Of a stretch of 64,000 nucleotides of DNA, positions 16,812-25,025 are shown in pieces. Numbering within the stretch: the stretch's first letter is position 1; the number at the start of each line of letters is the position of its first letter. This DNA comes from an uncultured Neomegalonema sp. (lineage in GTDB: Bacteria; Pseudomonadota; Alphaproteobacteria; Rhodobacterales; Rhodobacteraceae), in assembly GCA_937911325.1 (NCBI GenBank), contig CALDSD010000045.1:1-64000 (forward strand), read 5' to 3'. The notes under the pieces are model-generated. The model saw only the letters and a program-made list of their open reading frames with translations. It did not search any database and had not been told where the DNA came from. Made by a program: the position numbers and the translations under genes.

Positions 16812-16868
16812 GTGTTTTGCGGTCAAGGGCCGGTTCGCCGGCTTGTGCAACCCTTGACCGCAAAACGC
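16812..16868. terminator. Strong nested hairpin between CoA-transferase and dehydratase genes
   Basis: Perfect 16-bp inverted repeat (gttttgcggtcaaggg at 16814-16829, cccttgaccgcaaaac at 16851-16866), extendable by a G-U and a G-C pair to 16812/16868. The 21-base loop contains a second hairpin, CCGG-TTCG-CCGG, with a UUCG tetraloop in RNA. No long T-run follows; it may terminate or stabilise transcripts. Confidence 0.6.
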
Positions 16869-17010
16869 TGTCGCAGAAACTTGAGTACGGTCGCCCCTGG
16901 CGGCGCTCCGAGTCCCCCAAACCCTGCTCGGATCGGGCGGAGGCCCGAGCCGAGGAAAAAGGAGACGGGGTGAAACGCGTTTCAGCCCGGCCGCAAGATC
17001 AACGGAGAGC

Positions 17011-17853
17011 ATGATGACCAACGACACAGACTGGGTCGGCCGCAGCGTCGAGCGCCGCGATGTGATCCGCGCATGGCCCGCCCAGGCGCTCCACGCGACG
17101 TTGGACCTGCCCGGCGAACCGCCGCAGGACGGCGATCCCCTGCCGCCGTTTTGGCGCTGGATGTACTTTCTTGAGGCGCGTCCCCGCAGCGCGCTCGGGC
17201 GCGACGGGCATCCGGCGAAAGGCTACGGCGTCTCGCCCCCGATCGAACTTCCGCGACGCATGTGGGCCGGCGGCCGGCTCCAGTTTCACCGCCCTGTCCC
17301 GCTTGGCGCAGAGGCCGTCCTGCGGTCGACGATCGCCTCCATCGCGCCCAAGACGGGACGCTCGGGCCGATTGGCCTTTGTCACAATCCGGCACGAGCTG
17401 CTCGTCGGAGGAGCCCTCGCCGAAGTCGAGGAACAGGATATCGTCTACCGGGAAGATCCAGCGCCCGACGCGCCAAAGCCCGAGGGGCGCATGGCCCCCG
17501 CCACCGAGCAATGGCGCGCAGAATGGACGGCCGACCCGACCGTGCTGTTCCGATACTCGGCGCTCACCTTCAACGGCCACCGCATCCATTACGACGAAGC
17601 CTACGCGCGCAAGGTCGAGGGGTATGACGGATTGGTCGTTCACGGACCGCTTTTGGCGACCCTGATGGTGCAACTCGTCAGGGAGCGCGCGCCCGACCAG
17701 CGGATCACGCGTTTCGCCTTCCGCGCGCTGTCGCCGATCGTGCATTCCGAACGCTTCAGCGCCTGCGGCGCGCCGACAAGGGACGGCGTTCAGCTCTGGA
17801 TCGCCGGGTCCGACGGCCGCCTGGCGATGTCGGGCGACGTGTCGTTCGGCTAG
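17011..17853 (+). CDS. MaoC-like/FAS1-type dehydratase, mesaconyl-C4-CoA hydratase-like
   Basis: 280 residues; GGAGAG just precedes the ATG pair. Double hot-dog architecture: an N-terminal FAS1-dehydratase-like half (PPFWRWMYFLEARPRSALGRDGHP, MWAGGRLQFHRPVPLG) and a C-terminal hydratase half with RYSALTFNGHRIHYDEAYA and VVHGPLLATLM. These stretches are typical of mesaconyl-C4-CoA hydratase and HTD2-like dehydratases. It would hydrate or dehydrate a short dicarboxylyl-CoA. The preceding CaiB-like gene is consistent with a C4/C5 CoA-ester pathway (3-hydroxypropionate-cycle-like or methylaspartate-like); the rest of such a pathway is not in the window. Confidence 0.75.
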   Translation: MMTNDTDWVGRSVERRDVIRAWPAQALHATLDLPGEPPQDGDPLPPFWRWMYFLEARPRSALGRDGHPAKGYGVSPPIELPRRMWAGGRLQFHRPVPLGAEAVLRSTIASIAPKTGRSGRLAFVTIRHELLVGGALAEVEEQDIVYREDPAPDAPKPEGRMAPATEQWRAEWTADPTVLFRYSALTFNGHRIHYDEAYARKVEGYDGLVVHGPLLATLMVQLVRERAPDQRITRFAFRALSPIVHSERFSACGAPTRDGVQLWIAGSDGRLAMSGDVSFG

Positions 17854-17938
17854 CGGAAAATCCTGTATCTCGGACAAAGCGGTTCTTGCGAAACCTCCGC
17901 GGGCGCCGATGCTCGAACGGCGAGCCAGGAGCATCCCA

Positions 17939-19096
17939 ATGACCGAACAAGCCGACCTCATCCTCCCCAACCAACGCGCCGCGTTCGGCATTCCCCGCGA
18001 CGTGGTGTGGATGAACGCGGCGCAGATGTCGGTCCTTCATCGTGATGTCGAAGCCGCCGGTCAGATTGGCCTGAAACGCAAGGCCGCGCCCTGGAACAGC
18101 CCGCCGGTCTCCTTCTTCACGGAAGTCGAGGAGGCGCGTTCCCTGTTTGCAGACCTGATCGGCGCATCCGGCGAGGACATCGCTGTTTGCCCCTCCGCCT
18201 CATACGGGATCGCCGCCGCGGCGCGAAACATGTCTGTCGGCACGGGCCAGAACATCATCGTCTTTGAGACCCAGTTTCCCTCCAACGTCTACATATGGCG
18301 CAGGATCGCGGCTGAGACCGGCGCAGAGATCATTACGGTGGCGCGCGACTCCGAGGGCGGCCTCACCGATCCGATTTGCGCCGCCATCAACGCGCAGACC
18401 GCCGTCGTCGCAATTGGGATGGTGCACTGGGCGGACGGGACGAAGATCGACCTCGTCTCTGTGTCTCAACGCGCAAAGGAAGTCGGCGCCGCCCTGGTGT
18501 TGGACGGGTGCCAGTACTTTGGAGGCTGTCCGTTCGACGTGGCGGAGGTCGATCCGGATTTCATCGCCGCGCCAATGTACAAGTGGCTTCTGGGCCCTTA
18601 CGCGACCGGCTTTCTCTATGTCGCGCCGCGCCATCATCACGGTCGGCCGCTCGAAGAGACCTGGATGAACCGAAAAGACGCCGCCAACTTCGCGGCTTTG
18701 GTGGAGTACACGGACGCGTACGCGCCCGGCGCCCGGCGCTTCGACATGGGTGAAAAGTCGAACTTCGCCTTGATGCCCATGGTCGTGGCGGCTCTGAAGC
18801 TGCTGCGGGACTGGCGCGTCGAGCGCATCGCAGCAACGCTTGACGCCCTCAATCAGAACCTGCTGGACGAGCTCGGCGCACGCGGCTTCACGCTGCCGCC
18901 CGAGCATCTGCGAAGTCCGCACTATTTCGGCGTCGAGCTGCCCGCGAACGCCCCCGCAGACCTCGCGCAACGGATGGCGGCCGAGCAGATCTATGTCTCG
19001 GTCCGCGGCCCGAAAATGCGGATCGCCCCGCATCTGTGGATCGACGAGGAGGACTTCGCACGGTTCCTCGCCGCGGTTGATCGGCATCTGGACTAG
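17939..19096 (+). CDS. Class V aminotransferase-fold PLP enzyme
   Basis: 385 residues from ATG at 17939 (AGGAGC upstream). Fold type I, class V features: CPSASYGIAAAARN, an ASP motif in LVLDGCQYFGG, and APMYKWLLGPYATGFLYV in which Lys215 is the expected Schiff-base lysine. Such proteins include cysteine desulfurase-, kynureninase- and isopenicillin-epimerase-like enzymes; the substrate cannot be read here. Its stop overlaps by 4 bases (CTAG) the stop of a convergent oxidoreductase gene. Confidence 0.75.
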   Translation: MTEQADLILPNQRAAFGIPRDVVWMNAAQMSVLHRDVEAAGQIGLKRKAAPWNSPPVSFFTEVEEARSLFADLIGASGEDIAVCPSASYGIAAAARNMSVGTGQNIIVFETQFPSNVYIWRRIAAETGAEIITVARDSEGGLTDPICAAINAQTAVVAIGMVHWADGTKIDLVSVSQRAKEVGAALVLDGCQYFGGCPFDVAEVDPDFIAAPMYKWLLGPYATGFLYVAPRHHHGRPLEETWMNRKDAANFAALVEYTDAYAPGARRFDMGEKSNFALMPMVVAALKLLRDWRVERIAATLDALNQNLLDELGARGFTLPPEHLRSPHYFGVELPANAPADLAQRMAAEQIYVSVRGPKMRIAPHLWIDEEDFARFLAAVDRHLD

Positions 19097-20208
19097 GTCG
19101 TCTGCGAACTCGGCGGGATCAGCACGAAGTTGCCGAAATGCGTTTTCGCCATGAAGTCTTCCTGGGCCTTGGCGATCTCTGACAGCGGATAGGTCGCGGC
19201 CACGATTGGCCGGATCTCGCCGCGCTCGATATAGCCGATGAGATCCGGGAACACGGGCTCGTCCCAGGCTGTGCAGCCAATCAGCGTGATGTCTTTGAGA
19301 TACATGTCGCGCATGTCTAGATCGACGATCGGCCCGGCTATGGCGCCCGAAGACACGAACCGCCCACCGCGTTTGAGAACCTTCAGCATGTTGGGGAACC
19401 CAGGGCCCGCGACGTTGTCGACGACGACATCGACGGACTCAGACCCAAGCTCCGCAACCAGATCGGCGTGTCGGTCCAACGCCCGCGCCGCGCCGAGCTC
19501 CAACAGCAGATTGGCCTTCGACGCGCTGGTGATCGCCGTAACGCGGGCGCCCCGTCGTTTGGCGAGTTGCACCGTCGCCGAGCCGACCCCGCCCGAGGCC
19601 CCCACGACCAGAACATGATCGCCGGGGCTCACCCTCGCCCGGTGCAACATGTTCTCTGCGGTGCCGTACGCGCAGGGGATCGTCGCGAGCTCCGCGTCGG
19701 TCCAGTCGCAGTCGACCGGAAAGACCTCCTTCACGGGAACCTTCACATATTCCGCAAAGGCGCCGTCGAAATCGGACGCCATCCAAACATTGTCCATTGT
19801 GTCGTAGCCATTGGGACGCATGCAGGCGCGCACCAGGACCCGCGCGCCCGTCCAGGCCGCGTCGACATCCGGACCGACCTCGGCCACCTCGCCGCAGCAA
19901 TCCGTGCCCTGAATGAACGGGAACGGCGTTTTCTCATTCCAGCCGCCGTCGGCCTTCTGTTCGGAGGCTGCGCTTTGCGCATCCGCCGTCATCGCCGTAT
20001 CGCCTGTGACGCTGGACGAATACCAGCCCAACCGCGTGTTGATTTCCGTGTTGTTCACCCCGGCGGCCAGAACGCGCAGAAGCACCTCGCCCGCCCCCGG
20101 TTTTGGAACCGGAACGGCTCGATAGTCGAGCTTGTCGTAGCCGCCGTTGCCGGTTGTGACGACGGCCATCATCGTACGCTTCGCGTCCGTTGTATCGAAC
20201 CTGTCCAT
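19093..20208 (-). CDS. Quinone oxidoreductase/zinc-type alcohol dehydrogenase family protein
   Basis: 371 residues from ATG at 20208. MDR motifs: AAGVNNTEINTRLGWY, PFIQGTDCCGEVAEVG near 105-120, IPCAYGTAENML and the NADPH-binding VLVVGASGGVGSATVQLAKRRGA near 215. There is no four-Cys structural zinc lobe, so it is closer to the QOR group. It carries a family-typical insertion around residues 70-95. It likely reduces an enone or quinone with NADPH. Converges on the class V aminotransferase with overlapping stops. Confidence 0.78.
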   Translation of the reverse strand: MDRFDTTDAKRTMMAVVTTGNGGYDKLDYRAVPVPKPGAGEVLLRVLAAGVNNTEINTRLGWYSSSVTGDTAMTADAQSAASEQKADGGWNEKTPFPFIQGTDCCGEVAEVGPDVDAAWTGARVLVRACMRPNGYDTMDNVWMASDFDGAFAEYVKVPVKEVFPVDCDWTDAELATIPCAYGTAENMLHRARVSPGDHVLVVGASGGVGSATVQLAKRRGARVTAITSASKANLLLELGAARALDRHADLVAELGSESVDVVVDNVAGPGFPNMLKVLKRGGRFVSSGAIAGPIVDLDMRDMYLKDITLIGCTAWDEPVFPDLIGYIERGEIRPIVAATYPLSEIAKAQEDFMAKTHFGNFVLIPPSSQTT

Positions 20209-20283
20209 GTCAGTGCTCGCCTGTTGCCCGCTTGCCCAGAAGGTTTGCCTCGCGCCAGATCCGAGCACAAAGCGACGCGGCTG

Positions 20284-20772
20284 TCACTCATCCGGCGCGG
20301 CGAGTTCGAAACACTGTGAGCCGGCGCCGTGCCGCCAGTCGCGCCGCCCGGGGGGCCTGAGCCGATAGGGGCCATCCTCAGCCTCGGTCGCGTCGGTCGC
20401 AAAGTCGGCGCAAAGTTGATAGCTGTTCACGCCGAGCGGATCATAGGCGCAGTCGCCGCAGAGCCGCGCGACCTCCGCATTCGAGCGCGCCCGATGCACC
20501 CGCGAGCAGACCGAGGCGGTGGCCGCCGGGTCCGGAACGAATTCGGCGAGTCTCGCCAGATCATCGGGCAGCTCTCCGGTCTGCGCATATCGGCAGTCGA
20601 TCAGATCGGCGAGTTGGTCGAGACGCGAGACGCGTTCGAGGTCCAGGCGATGGGCGCGCTCCTGCCAGGGGCTTCGGATCATGCTCAGCGCGAGCGCCAC
20701 CGCCGCCAGAACCGCGGCCCCGCCCGCGATGGCGAGGAACCGCCCACGACGTTCACGACTGTTGAGCGTCAT
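20284..20772 (-). CDS. Membrane-anchored protein of unknown function
   Basis: 162 residues with one N-terminal membrane segment (FLAIAGGAAVLAAVALALSMI, residues 12-32); the rest is probably periplasmic, with six cysteines (e.g. IDCRYAQTG, SVCSRVH, LCGDCAYDPLG, YQLCADFA, QCFEL) that could form disulfides. The YDPLG...YQLCADF pattern recalls pseudopilin-like small proteins. Overlaps the preceding DUF5671 gene by 20 bp, so the two form an operon and may act together. Confidence 0.6.
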   Translation of the reverse strand: MTLNSRERRGRFLAIAGGAAVLAAVALALSMIRSPWQERAHRLDLERVSRLDQLADLIDCRYAQTGELPDDLARLAEFVPDPAATASVCSRVHRARSNAEVARLCGDCAYDPLGVNSYQLCADFATDATEAEDGPYRLRPPGRRDWRHGAGSQCFELAAPDE

Positions 20773-21394
20773 CGGAAACCGTCCGGTAGTAGAACAGGAA
20801 GATTGGGCCGGCGATCGCTGCGACGATTACGATCTTCAGGCAGAACCGTAAGGTAAGCTCGCCGCGCAGGAACTCGTAGATCAAGGCCACCACATCGCCG
20901 ATCAACACCATCGCTGCGATGAACAGCGCGATGTAGGTGAGCCACTTGCGCACGGAGGAGGCGCGTTTGGCTGGATCAGCGGCGACCTCCCGACCGATCC
21001 GCCGAGCGACCAGCCCAAACACAGGAACCGAGACCGCAAGCATAGCGACGCACCACCGGATCCAATCATCCGAATATCCGCGGTACTCGCCCAGATCCGG
21101 ATCAGGGATCAGCCGGTCCACAAGCTCGAAGAGCAAAGCGCCCAGATAGAACGCGCTCAAACTCAATGTCAGGAACAGCAGCAGGTAAAGAAAGGCGTCT
21201 CGCGCGGACACCGACGGACGCGGGCGCGGCACCGCCATTGGAAAATCGACTGCGGCGTAGGCCGCCAGCGCGGATCTCGCCTCCCCCGGCGGCCATCCCG
21301 CTACCGTGAGCGCGCGTTCAATCGCCTCGCGCGACTCGCCGCGATCAAGCGCCCGTCCAACGAATTCGATGAGATCTTTATCGGCTGACGCCAT
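20753..21394 (-). CDS. DUF5671-like membrane protein
   Basis: 213 residues. The N-terminal ~45 residues are a small helical module (LIEFVGRALDRGESREAIERALTVAGWPPGEARSAL), followed by SARDAFLYLLLFLTLSLSAFYLGALLFELVDRLIPDP, characteristic of DUF5671, and a total of about four membrane helices. Function of the family is unknown. Translationally coupled to the downstream membrane-anchored Cys-rich protein (20-bp overlap). Confidence 0.7.
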   Translation of the reverse strand: MASADKDLIEFVGRALDRGESREAIERALTVAGWPPGEARSALAAYAAVDFPMAVPRPRPSVSARDAFLYLLLFLTLSLSAFYLGALLFELVDRLIPDPDLGEYRGYSDDWIRWCVAMLAVSVPVFGLVARRIGREVAADPAKRASSVRKWLTYIALFIAAMVLIGDVVALIYEFLRGELTLRFCLKIVIVAAIAGPIFLFYYRTVSDDAQQS

Positions 21395-21544
21395 GTGGTC
21401 ACCCCCCTAGCTGGTGGGCGATCGTTGCGCGAGCGCGAGCCGGGATTGTGACGATCTCACGCTCGATCCAAGGCGGCGAAACAGAATGTTTGCCTTTTGT
21501 TCTTCTCTTTGGCAGCGTCCCCTCAAAGGATTCGGAGGACTAAG

Positions 21545-22096
21545 ATGGGGATCGGTCGAAAACTGAATGGCGGCTTGCGCGCCTTCATTGAGCGACAACC
21601 GATGTTTTTTGTCGCGACGGCTGCGCCGGAAGGGCGGGTGAACGTGTCTCCCAAAGGAATGGACACCCTTCGGATTTTGTCGGACGACCGGATCGTTTGG
21701 CTCAATCTCAGCGGCAGCGGAAATGAAACGGCGGCGCACTTGCGCGAGACGCCCCGCATGACTTTGATGTTTTGCGCTTTCGACGGCGATCCGATGATTT
21801 TGCGGGCGTACGGAACAGCCGCAACGCTCCACCCCCGTGATCCCGGCTGGGCTGAACTCGGGCCGCTCTTTCCCGAGATCGCCGGCTCGCGTCAGATCTT
21901 CGATCTCAAGATCGACATGGTGCAGACCTCTTGTGGTTCCGGCGTGCCGGAGATGTCGCTCGTCCGCAGCCGCGGCGAGGAGGAGCTCGCGCCGTTTTAC
22001 GCCGAGATGGGTCCCGACGGCGTAAAGGACTACTGGAGCCGCAAGAACACCCGCAGCATCGACGACAAGCCAACCGGTATCTTCGAGAGCGAATGA
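21545..22096 (+). CDS. Pyridoxamine 5'-phosphate oxidase-fold protein
   Basis: 183 residues from ATG at 21545, which has GGAGG six bases upstream. The split-barrel flavin-binding fold is suggested by IERQPMFFVATAAPEGRVNVSPKGMDTLRIL, VWLNLSGSGNETAAHLRETPRMTLMFCAF and ILRAYGTAATLHP. The family includes FMN- or F420-dependent oxidases and flavin reductase-like proteins; no exact substrate is readable. Converges with the TetR gene, with 6 bases between stops. Confidence 0.75.
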   Translation: MGIGRKLNGGLRAFIERQPMFFVATAAPEGRVNVSPKGMDTLRILSDDRIVWLNLSGSGNETAAHLRETPRMTLMFCAFDGDPMILRAYGTAATLHPRDPGWAELGPLFPEIAGSRQIFDLKIDMVQTSCGSGVPEMSLVRSRGEEELAPFYAEMGPDGVKDYWSRKNTRSIDDKPTGIFESE

Positions 22097-22102
22097 CGCG
22101 GC

Positions 22103-22684
22103 TTATCCGGCGACGAGCATGCGCTGCGCGAGCCATTTCGTCCGGTCGAGGTAGTGTTCTTGCGACCACCCGCGGTCCTGGCGCAAATGCTCCCAGTTCC
22201 GCACGGACAGCAGCGTCCACAAGAGATCACTGGCGTCGCCGACGGAAAGATCGGGCCGAAGCTGACCGGTTTCTTCGAGAGACCGCACCGCCGCGGCGCA
22301 ACCGTGCATCAGCGCTCGCATCCGATCACGCCAGGCTTCGGCCGCGTCCACATCGGTTTCCTGGATCGCCAGCAGAGCCTTTGAGATCCCATAGATTTCC
22401 GGAATGTAGTCGCCCCAGGCTTGGATGAACGCGTCGAGCCGATCGATCCCCGCTGCGGCGCGGCTCGCCGCGAGCCGGTCGTCGATGTTTTTGACCTCGT
22501 CAACATAGCGGGTCGTGTCGATCAACAGATTCGCCCGTGTCGGAAAGTGCAGATAGACCGCCTGGCGGCTCACGCCGGCCGCCTTGGCGATGTCGCTCAT
22601 CCGTACCCCGGCCGCCCCTTCCTCCAGCAGCCGCCAAGCCGCCTGCAGTATCCGGGTTCTGGTATCAGATTCAGCACTTGACAT
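22103..22684 (-). CDS. TetR family transcriptional regulator
   Basis: 193 residues. The N-terminal DNA-binding domain is complete: TRTRILQAAWRLLEEGAAGVRMSDIAKAAGVSRQAVYLHFPTRANLL (residues 8-54), with the recognition helix AGVSRQAVYLHF. The C-terminal ligand domain is helical. It is divergent from an anthrone-oxygenase-like membrane gene. Three copies of a TTGACATCGYGTCAA-like site lie between the starts, one over its own start codon, so autoregulation and control of the neighbour are likely. The inducer is unknown. Confidence 0.88.
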   Translation of the reverse strand: MSSAESDTRTRILQAAWRLLEEGAAGVRMSDIAKAAGVSRQAVYLHFPTRANLLIDTTRYVDEVKNIDDRLAASRAAAGIDRLDAFIQAWGDYIPEIYGISKALLAIQETDVDAAEAWRDRMRALMHGCAAAVRSLEETGQLRPDLSVGDASDLLWTLLSVRNWEHLRQDRGWSQEHYLDRTKWLAQRMLVAG

Positions 22685-22736
22685 CGCGTCAAGCTACCAT
22701 AACTTGACATCGTGTCAATTTACACGATGTCAAGTT
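22678..22736. promoter_or_regulatory. Triple TetR-type operator
   Basis: Sites TTGACATCGCGTCAA (22678-22692, covering the tetR start codon) and TTGACATCGTGTCAA (22704-22718), plus a third, inverted and one-mismatch copy (22719-22733). The last two also form a perfect inverted repeat with 15-bp arms (22701-22715 and 22722-22736) and a 6-base spacer. Each site is itself a TTGAC-N5-GTCAA dyad. Confidence 0.75.
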
Positions 22737-22751
22737 TGATGGGAGATGACG

Positions 22752-23246
22752 ATGCCGACCGATCCACTCGTCTACTTCTGCCTTGTCGCCGGTCTCAGCA
22801 GCGCGCTTGTCGCCGGCGTTTTCCAGTCTTTCTCGGATTTCGTGATGCAAGGACTGACCGCCGTCCGGCCCGCCTCCGGGGCCGAGGCGATGCGGATGAT
22901 CAACCGCACGGTCTTCCGCTCGGCTTTTCTGGCGATGTTTTTGGCGCTGGTTCCCGCTTCATTGATGCTCGCCGGCTATGCTTGGTTCACGATGTCCGGC
23001 GCGGCGCAGACATGGATCGTCGCTGGCGCGATGACGTATCTGCCGAGCGTGTTCCTGGTGACGATCCTGGGCAACGTGCCCCGCAACGAGCAGCTCGACC
23101 GTCTCGATCCCCACGCGCCTGAAACCGAGAGATACTGGCGCCGATACGGCGTTGAGTGGACACGGCTCAACCATGTCCGAACCCTTGGCTCTGTCGTTAC
23201 AGGCGTGTGCTTCCTGATGGCCGCGCTCGCGCTTTCAACAGCGTAA
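22752..23246 (+). CDS. DUF1772/anthrone oxygenase-like membrane protein
   Basis: 164 residues; start placed at the ATG at 22752 because GGGAG is six bases before it (an ATG at 22746 abuts the same site). About four membrane helices: residues 5-25, 55-80, 86-105 and 143-160, with the conserved-looking GVFQSFSDFVMQGL and an Asn/Arg pair near the third helix. The family includes anthrone oxygenases, but bacterial members are mostly uncharacterised. Controlled in all likelihood by the divergent TetR protein. Confidence 0.72.
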   Translation: MPTDPLVYFCLVAGLSSALVAGVFQSFSDFVMQGLTAVRPASGAEAMRMINRTVFRSAFLAMFLALVPASLMLAGYAWFTMSGAAQTWIVAGAMTYLPSVFLVTILGNVPRNEQLDRLDPHAPETERYWRRYGVEWTRLNHVRTLGSVVTGVCFLMAALALSTA

Positions 23247-23290
23247 AGCGATTTCGCTCGACGGCGAAAAGCGTGCTGAAAAATCGCTTT
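23245..23290 (+). terminator. Terminator-like inverted repeat after the DUF1772 gene
   Basis: AAAGCGATTT (23245-23254) pairs with AAATCGCTTT (23281-23290) across a 26-base loop that can itself fold. It begins at the stop codon of the membrane gene and ends in TTT. A possible sigma-70-like TTGACA (23337-23342) for the sox genes follows. Confidence 0.5.
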
Positions 23291-23412
23291 GCGCGCCGCC
23301 TGAAGAAAAAGCTTCGCGCTAGGGCGCGTCCCCTCCTTGACAGGCGCGTGGATTGAGCGCCTGCATAAGTCCCTAGAAACGACTGTCGTGTTTTGGTTCG
23401 GGACTCTGTCAA

Positions 23413-24678
23413 ATGGGCCGCTACTCCGCCTGGGAAATCATCAAACAAGGCCTGACCGGCAACAAGGGATGGGAGCGCGCCTGGCGCGACCCGGAACCGA
23501 AGGCCCGGTACGACGCCATCGTCGTCGGCGGCGGCGGGCACGGACTGGCGACCGCTTACTATCTCGCGAAAGAGCACGGCATCCGGAATGTCGCCGTGCT
23601 CGAGAAAGGCTGGTTGGGCGGCGGCAACGCCGGGCGGAACACCACGATTGTCCGGTCGAACTACATGATCCCCGGCAACACCGAGTTCTACGAGTTCAGC
23701 CTGAAGATCTGGGAAAACCTCTCTCAGGATCTGAACTACAACGTGATGATGAGCCAACGTGGACAGATCGTGCTGTTCCACTCGCCCGCCGGTCGCGACG
23801 CGGCGGCGCGACGGCTGAACATCATGCGCCTGAACGGCATCGACGGCGAGCTTCTGGACCGAGAGCAGGTCATGAAGATGGTCCCGCATCTCGATTATTC
23901 CGAGAATGCGCGCTTCCACATCCTCGGCGCGGCCTACCAGCCACGCGCGGGCACCGCCAGACATGACGCCGTGAACTGGGGCTTTGCGCGCGCCGCCGAC
24001 CAGTTGGGCGTCGACATCATTCAGAACTGCGAGGTCACCGGTTTCTTGCACGACGCGACCGGCGCCGCGATCGGCGTGCAGACGACCCGCGGCGAGATCC
24101 GCGCCGGCAAGATTGGGGTTGCAGTCGCAGGTCATTCGAACCGGGTGGCGCAGATGGCCGGGGTTGGGCGGCTGCCCATCGAAGCGCATGCGCTGCAGGC
24201 GTTCGTATCCGAAGCGGTGAAGCCGCATCTCGACTATGTCATTGCGTTTGGCGGCATCGGCCACTTCTACATTAGCCAGTCCGACAAGGGCGGCATGGTC
24301 TATGGCGGCGACCTCGACATGTACAACAACTACGCTCAGCGTGGGATGCTGCCTGTCGTGCATGACGTGCATGAGTGCGTCATGCAGGTGATGCCGTCGC
24401 TTGGCCGCGCACGTCTGTTGCGCAGCTGGGGCGGGATCATGGACATGTCGATGGACGGTTCCCCGATCATCGACAAGAGCCCGGTCGAAGGCCTCTACCT
24501 CAATTGCGGCTGGTGCTACGGCGGTTTCAAGGCGACGCCGGCGAGCGGGTTCTGTTTCGCGCATCTCATCGCCAAGGACGAACCGCATCCGGCGGGCGCC
24601 GGTCTTCGCCTGGATCGTTTCCGCCATGGCGCGATGATCGACGAGAAAGGCGCGGGCGCAACCGCATGGCATCATTAA
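23413..24678 (+). CDS. soxB: Sarcosine oxidase beta subunit
   Basis: 421 residues, usual size. FAD-binding dinucleotide motif YDAIVVGGGGHGLATAYYLAKEHG near residue 34-57, then the subunit signature GWLGGGNAGRNTTIVRSNY, and a C-terminal GWCYGGFKATPASG motif. With alpha, gamma and delta it oxidatively demethylates sarcosine to glycine, passing the methyl group to tetrahydrofolate and forming hydrogen peroxide; cytosolic. First gene of a soxB-soxD-soxA(G) operon. This is the sarcosine SoxB, not the sulfur-oxidation SoxB. The stop codon sits in the first of three 17-bp tandem repeats. Confidence 0.93.
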   Translation: MGRYSAWEIIKQGLTGNKGWERAWRDPEPKARYDAIVVGGGGHGLATAYYLAKEHGIRNVAVLEKGWLGGGNAGRNTTIVRSNYMIPGNTEFYEFSLKIWENLSQDLNYNVMMSQRGQIVLFHSPAGRDAAARRLNIMRLNGIDGELLDREQVMKMVPHLDYSENARFHILGAAYQPRAGTARHDAVNWGFARAADQLGVDIIQNCEVTGFLHDATGAAIGVQTTRGEIRAGKIGVAVAGHSNRVAQMAGVGRLPIEAHALQAFVSEAVKPHLDYVIAFGGIGHFYISQSDKGGMVYGGDLDMYNNYAQRGMLPVVHDVHECVMQVMPSLGRARLLRSWGGIMDMSMDGSPIIDKSPVEGLYLNCGWCYGGFKATPASGFCFAHLIAKDEPHPAGAGLRLDRFRHGAMIDEKGAGATAWHH

Positions 24679-24717
24679 CTCTCTGGCATCACTAACTTTC
24701 TGGCATCATTAAGGATC
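24667..24717 (+). repeat. 17-bp imperfect tandem triplication at the soxB 3' end
   Basis: Units tggcatcattaactctc (24667-24683), tggcatcactaactttc (24684-24700) and tggcatcattaaggatc (24701-24717). The first unit encodes the terminal Trp-His-His and the stop of soxB; the others are non-coding copies. Looks like replication slippage of the gene's tail. Confidence 0.8.
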
Positions 24718-24725
24718 GGCCGAGC

Positions 24726-25025
24726 ATGCTACGCATTCCATGCCCCTATTGCGGCGTCCGCGACCAGTCCGAGTTCGACTATGGCGGCGACGCGACCGTG
24801 AACTACCCGGCTCTCGACGCCTCCGAACAGGAATGGTTCGAGGCCGTCTATCTGCGGGACGATCCAAAAGGTCCTCATACCGAACTCTGGCGGCATGCCC
24901 GCGGCTGTCGGATGTGGATCATCGTCGAGCGCAACACCGTCACGCATGAGATCACTGGAGCGCGACCTGCAAACCCGGCGCACGCTGAAGTCCTGAAACG
25001 CGACTTTGAGCTGGAGACGACATAA
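24726..25025 (+). CDS. soxD: Sarcosine oxidase delta subunit
   Basis: 99 residues, normal size. The zinc-binding pattern is clear: CPYCG at 6-10 and HARGCRMW near 58-65, with the family phrases RDQSEFDYGGDA and GCRMWIIVERNTVTHEI. The subunit binds zinc and stabilises the heterotetramer. Its stop codon overlaps the soxA start by one base (TAATG), giving translational coupling. Confidence 0.93.
   Translation: MLRIPCPYCGVRDQSEFDYGGDATVNYPALDASEQEWFEAVYLRDDPKGPHTELWRHARGCRMWIIVERNTVTHEITGARPANPAHAEVLKRDFELETT

Noticed and set aside
23413-24678. Reading soxB as sulfur-oxidation SoxB
   Set aside because: It has FAD-binding DAO-family motifs and sits with soxD/soxA of sarcosine oxidase; sulfur SoxB is a dinuclear Mn hydrolase.
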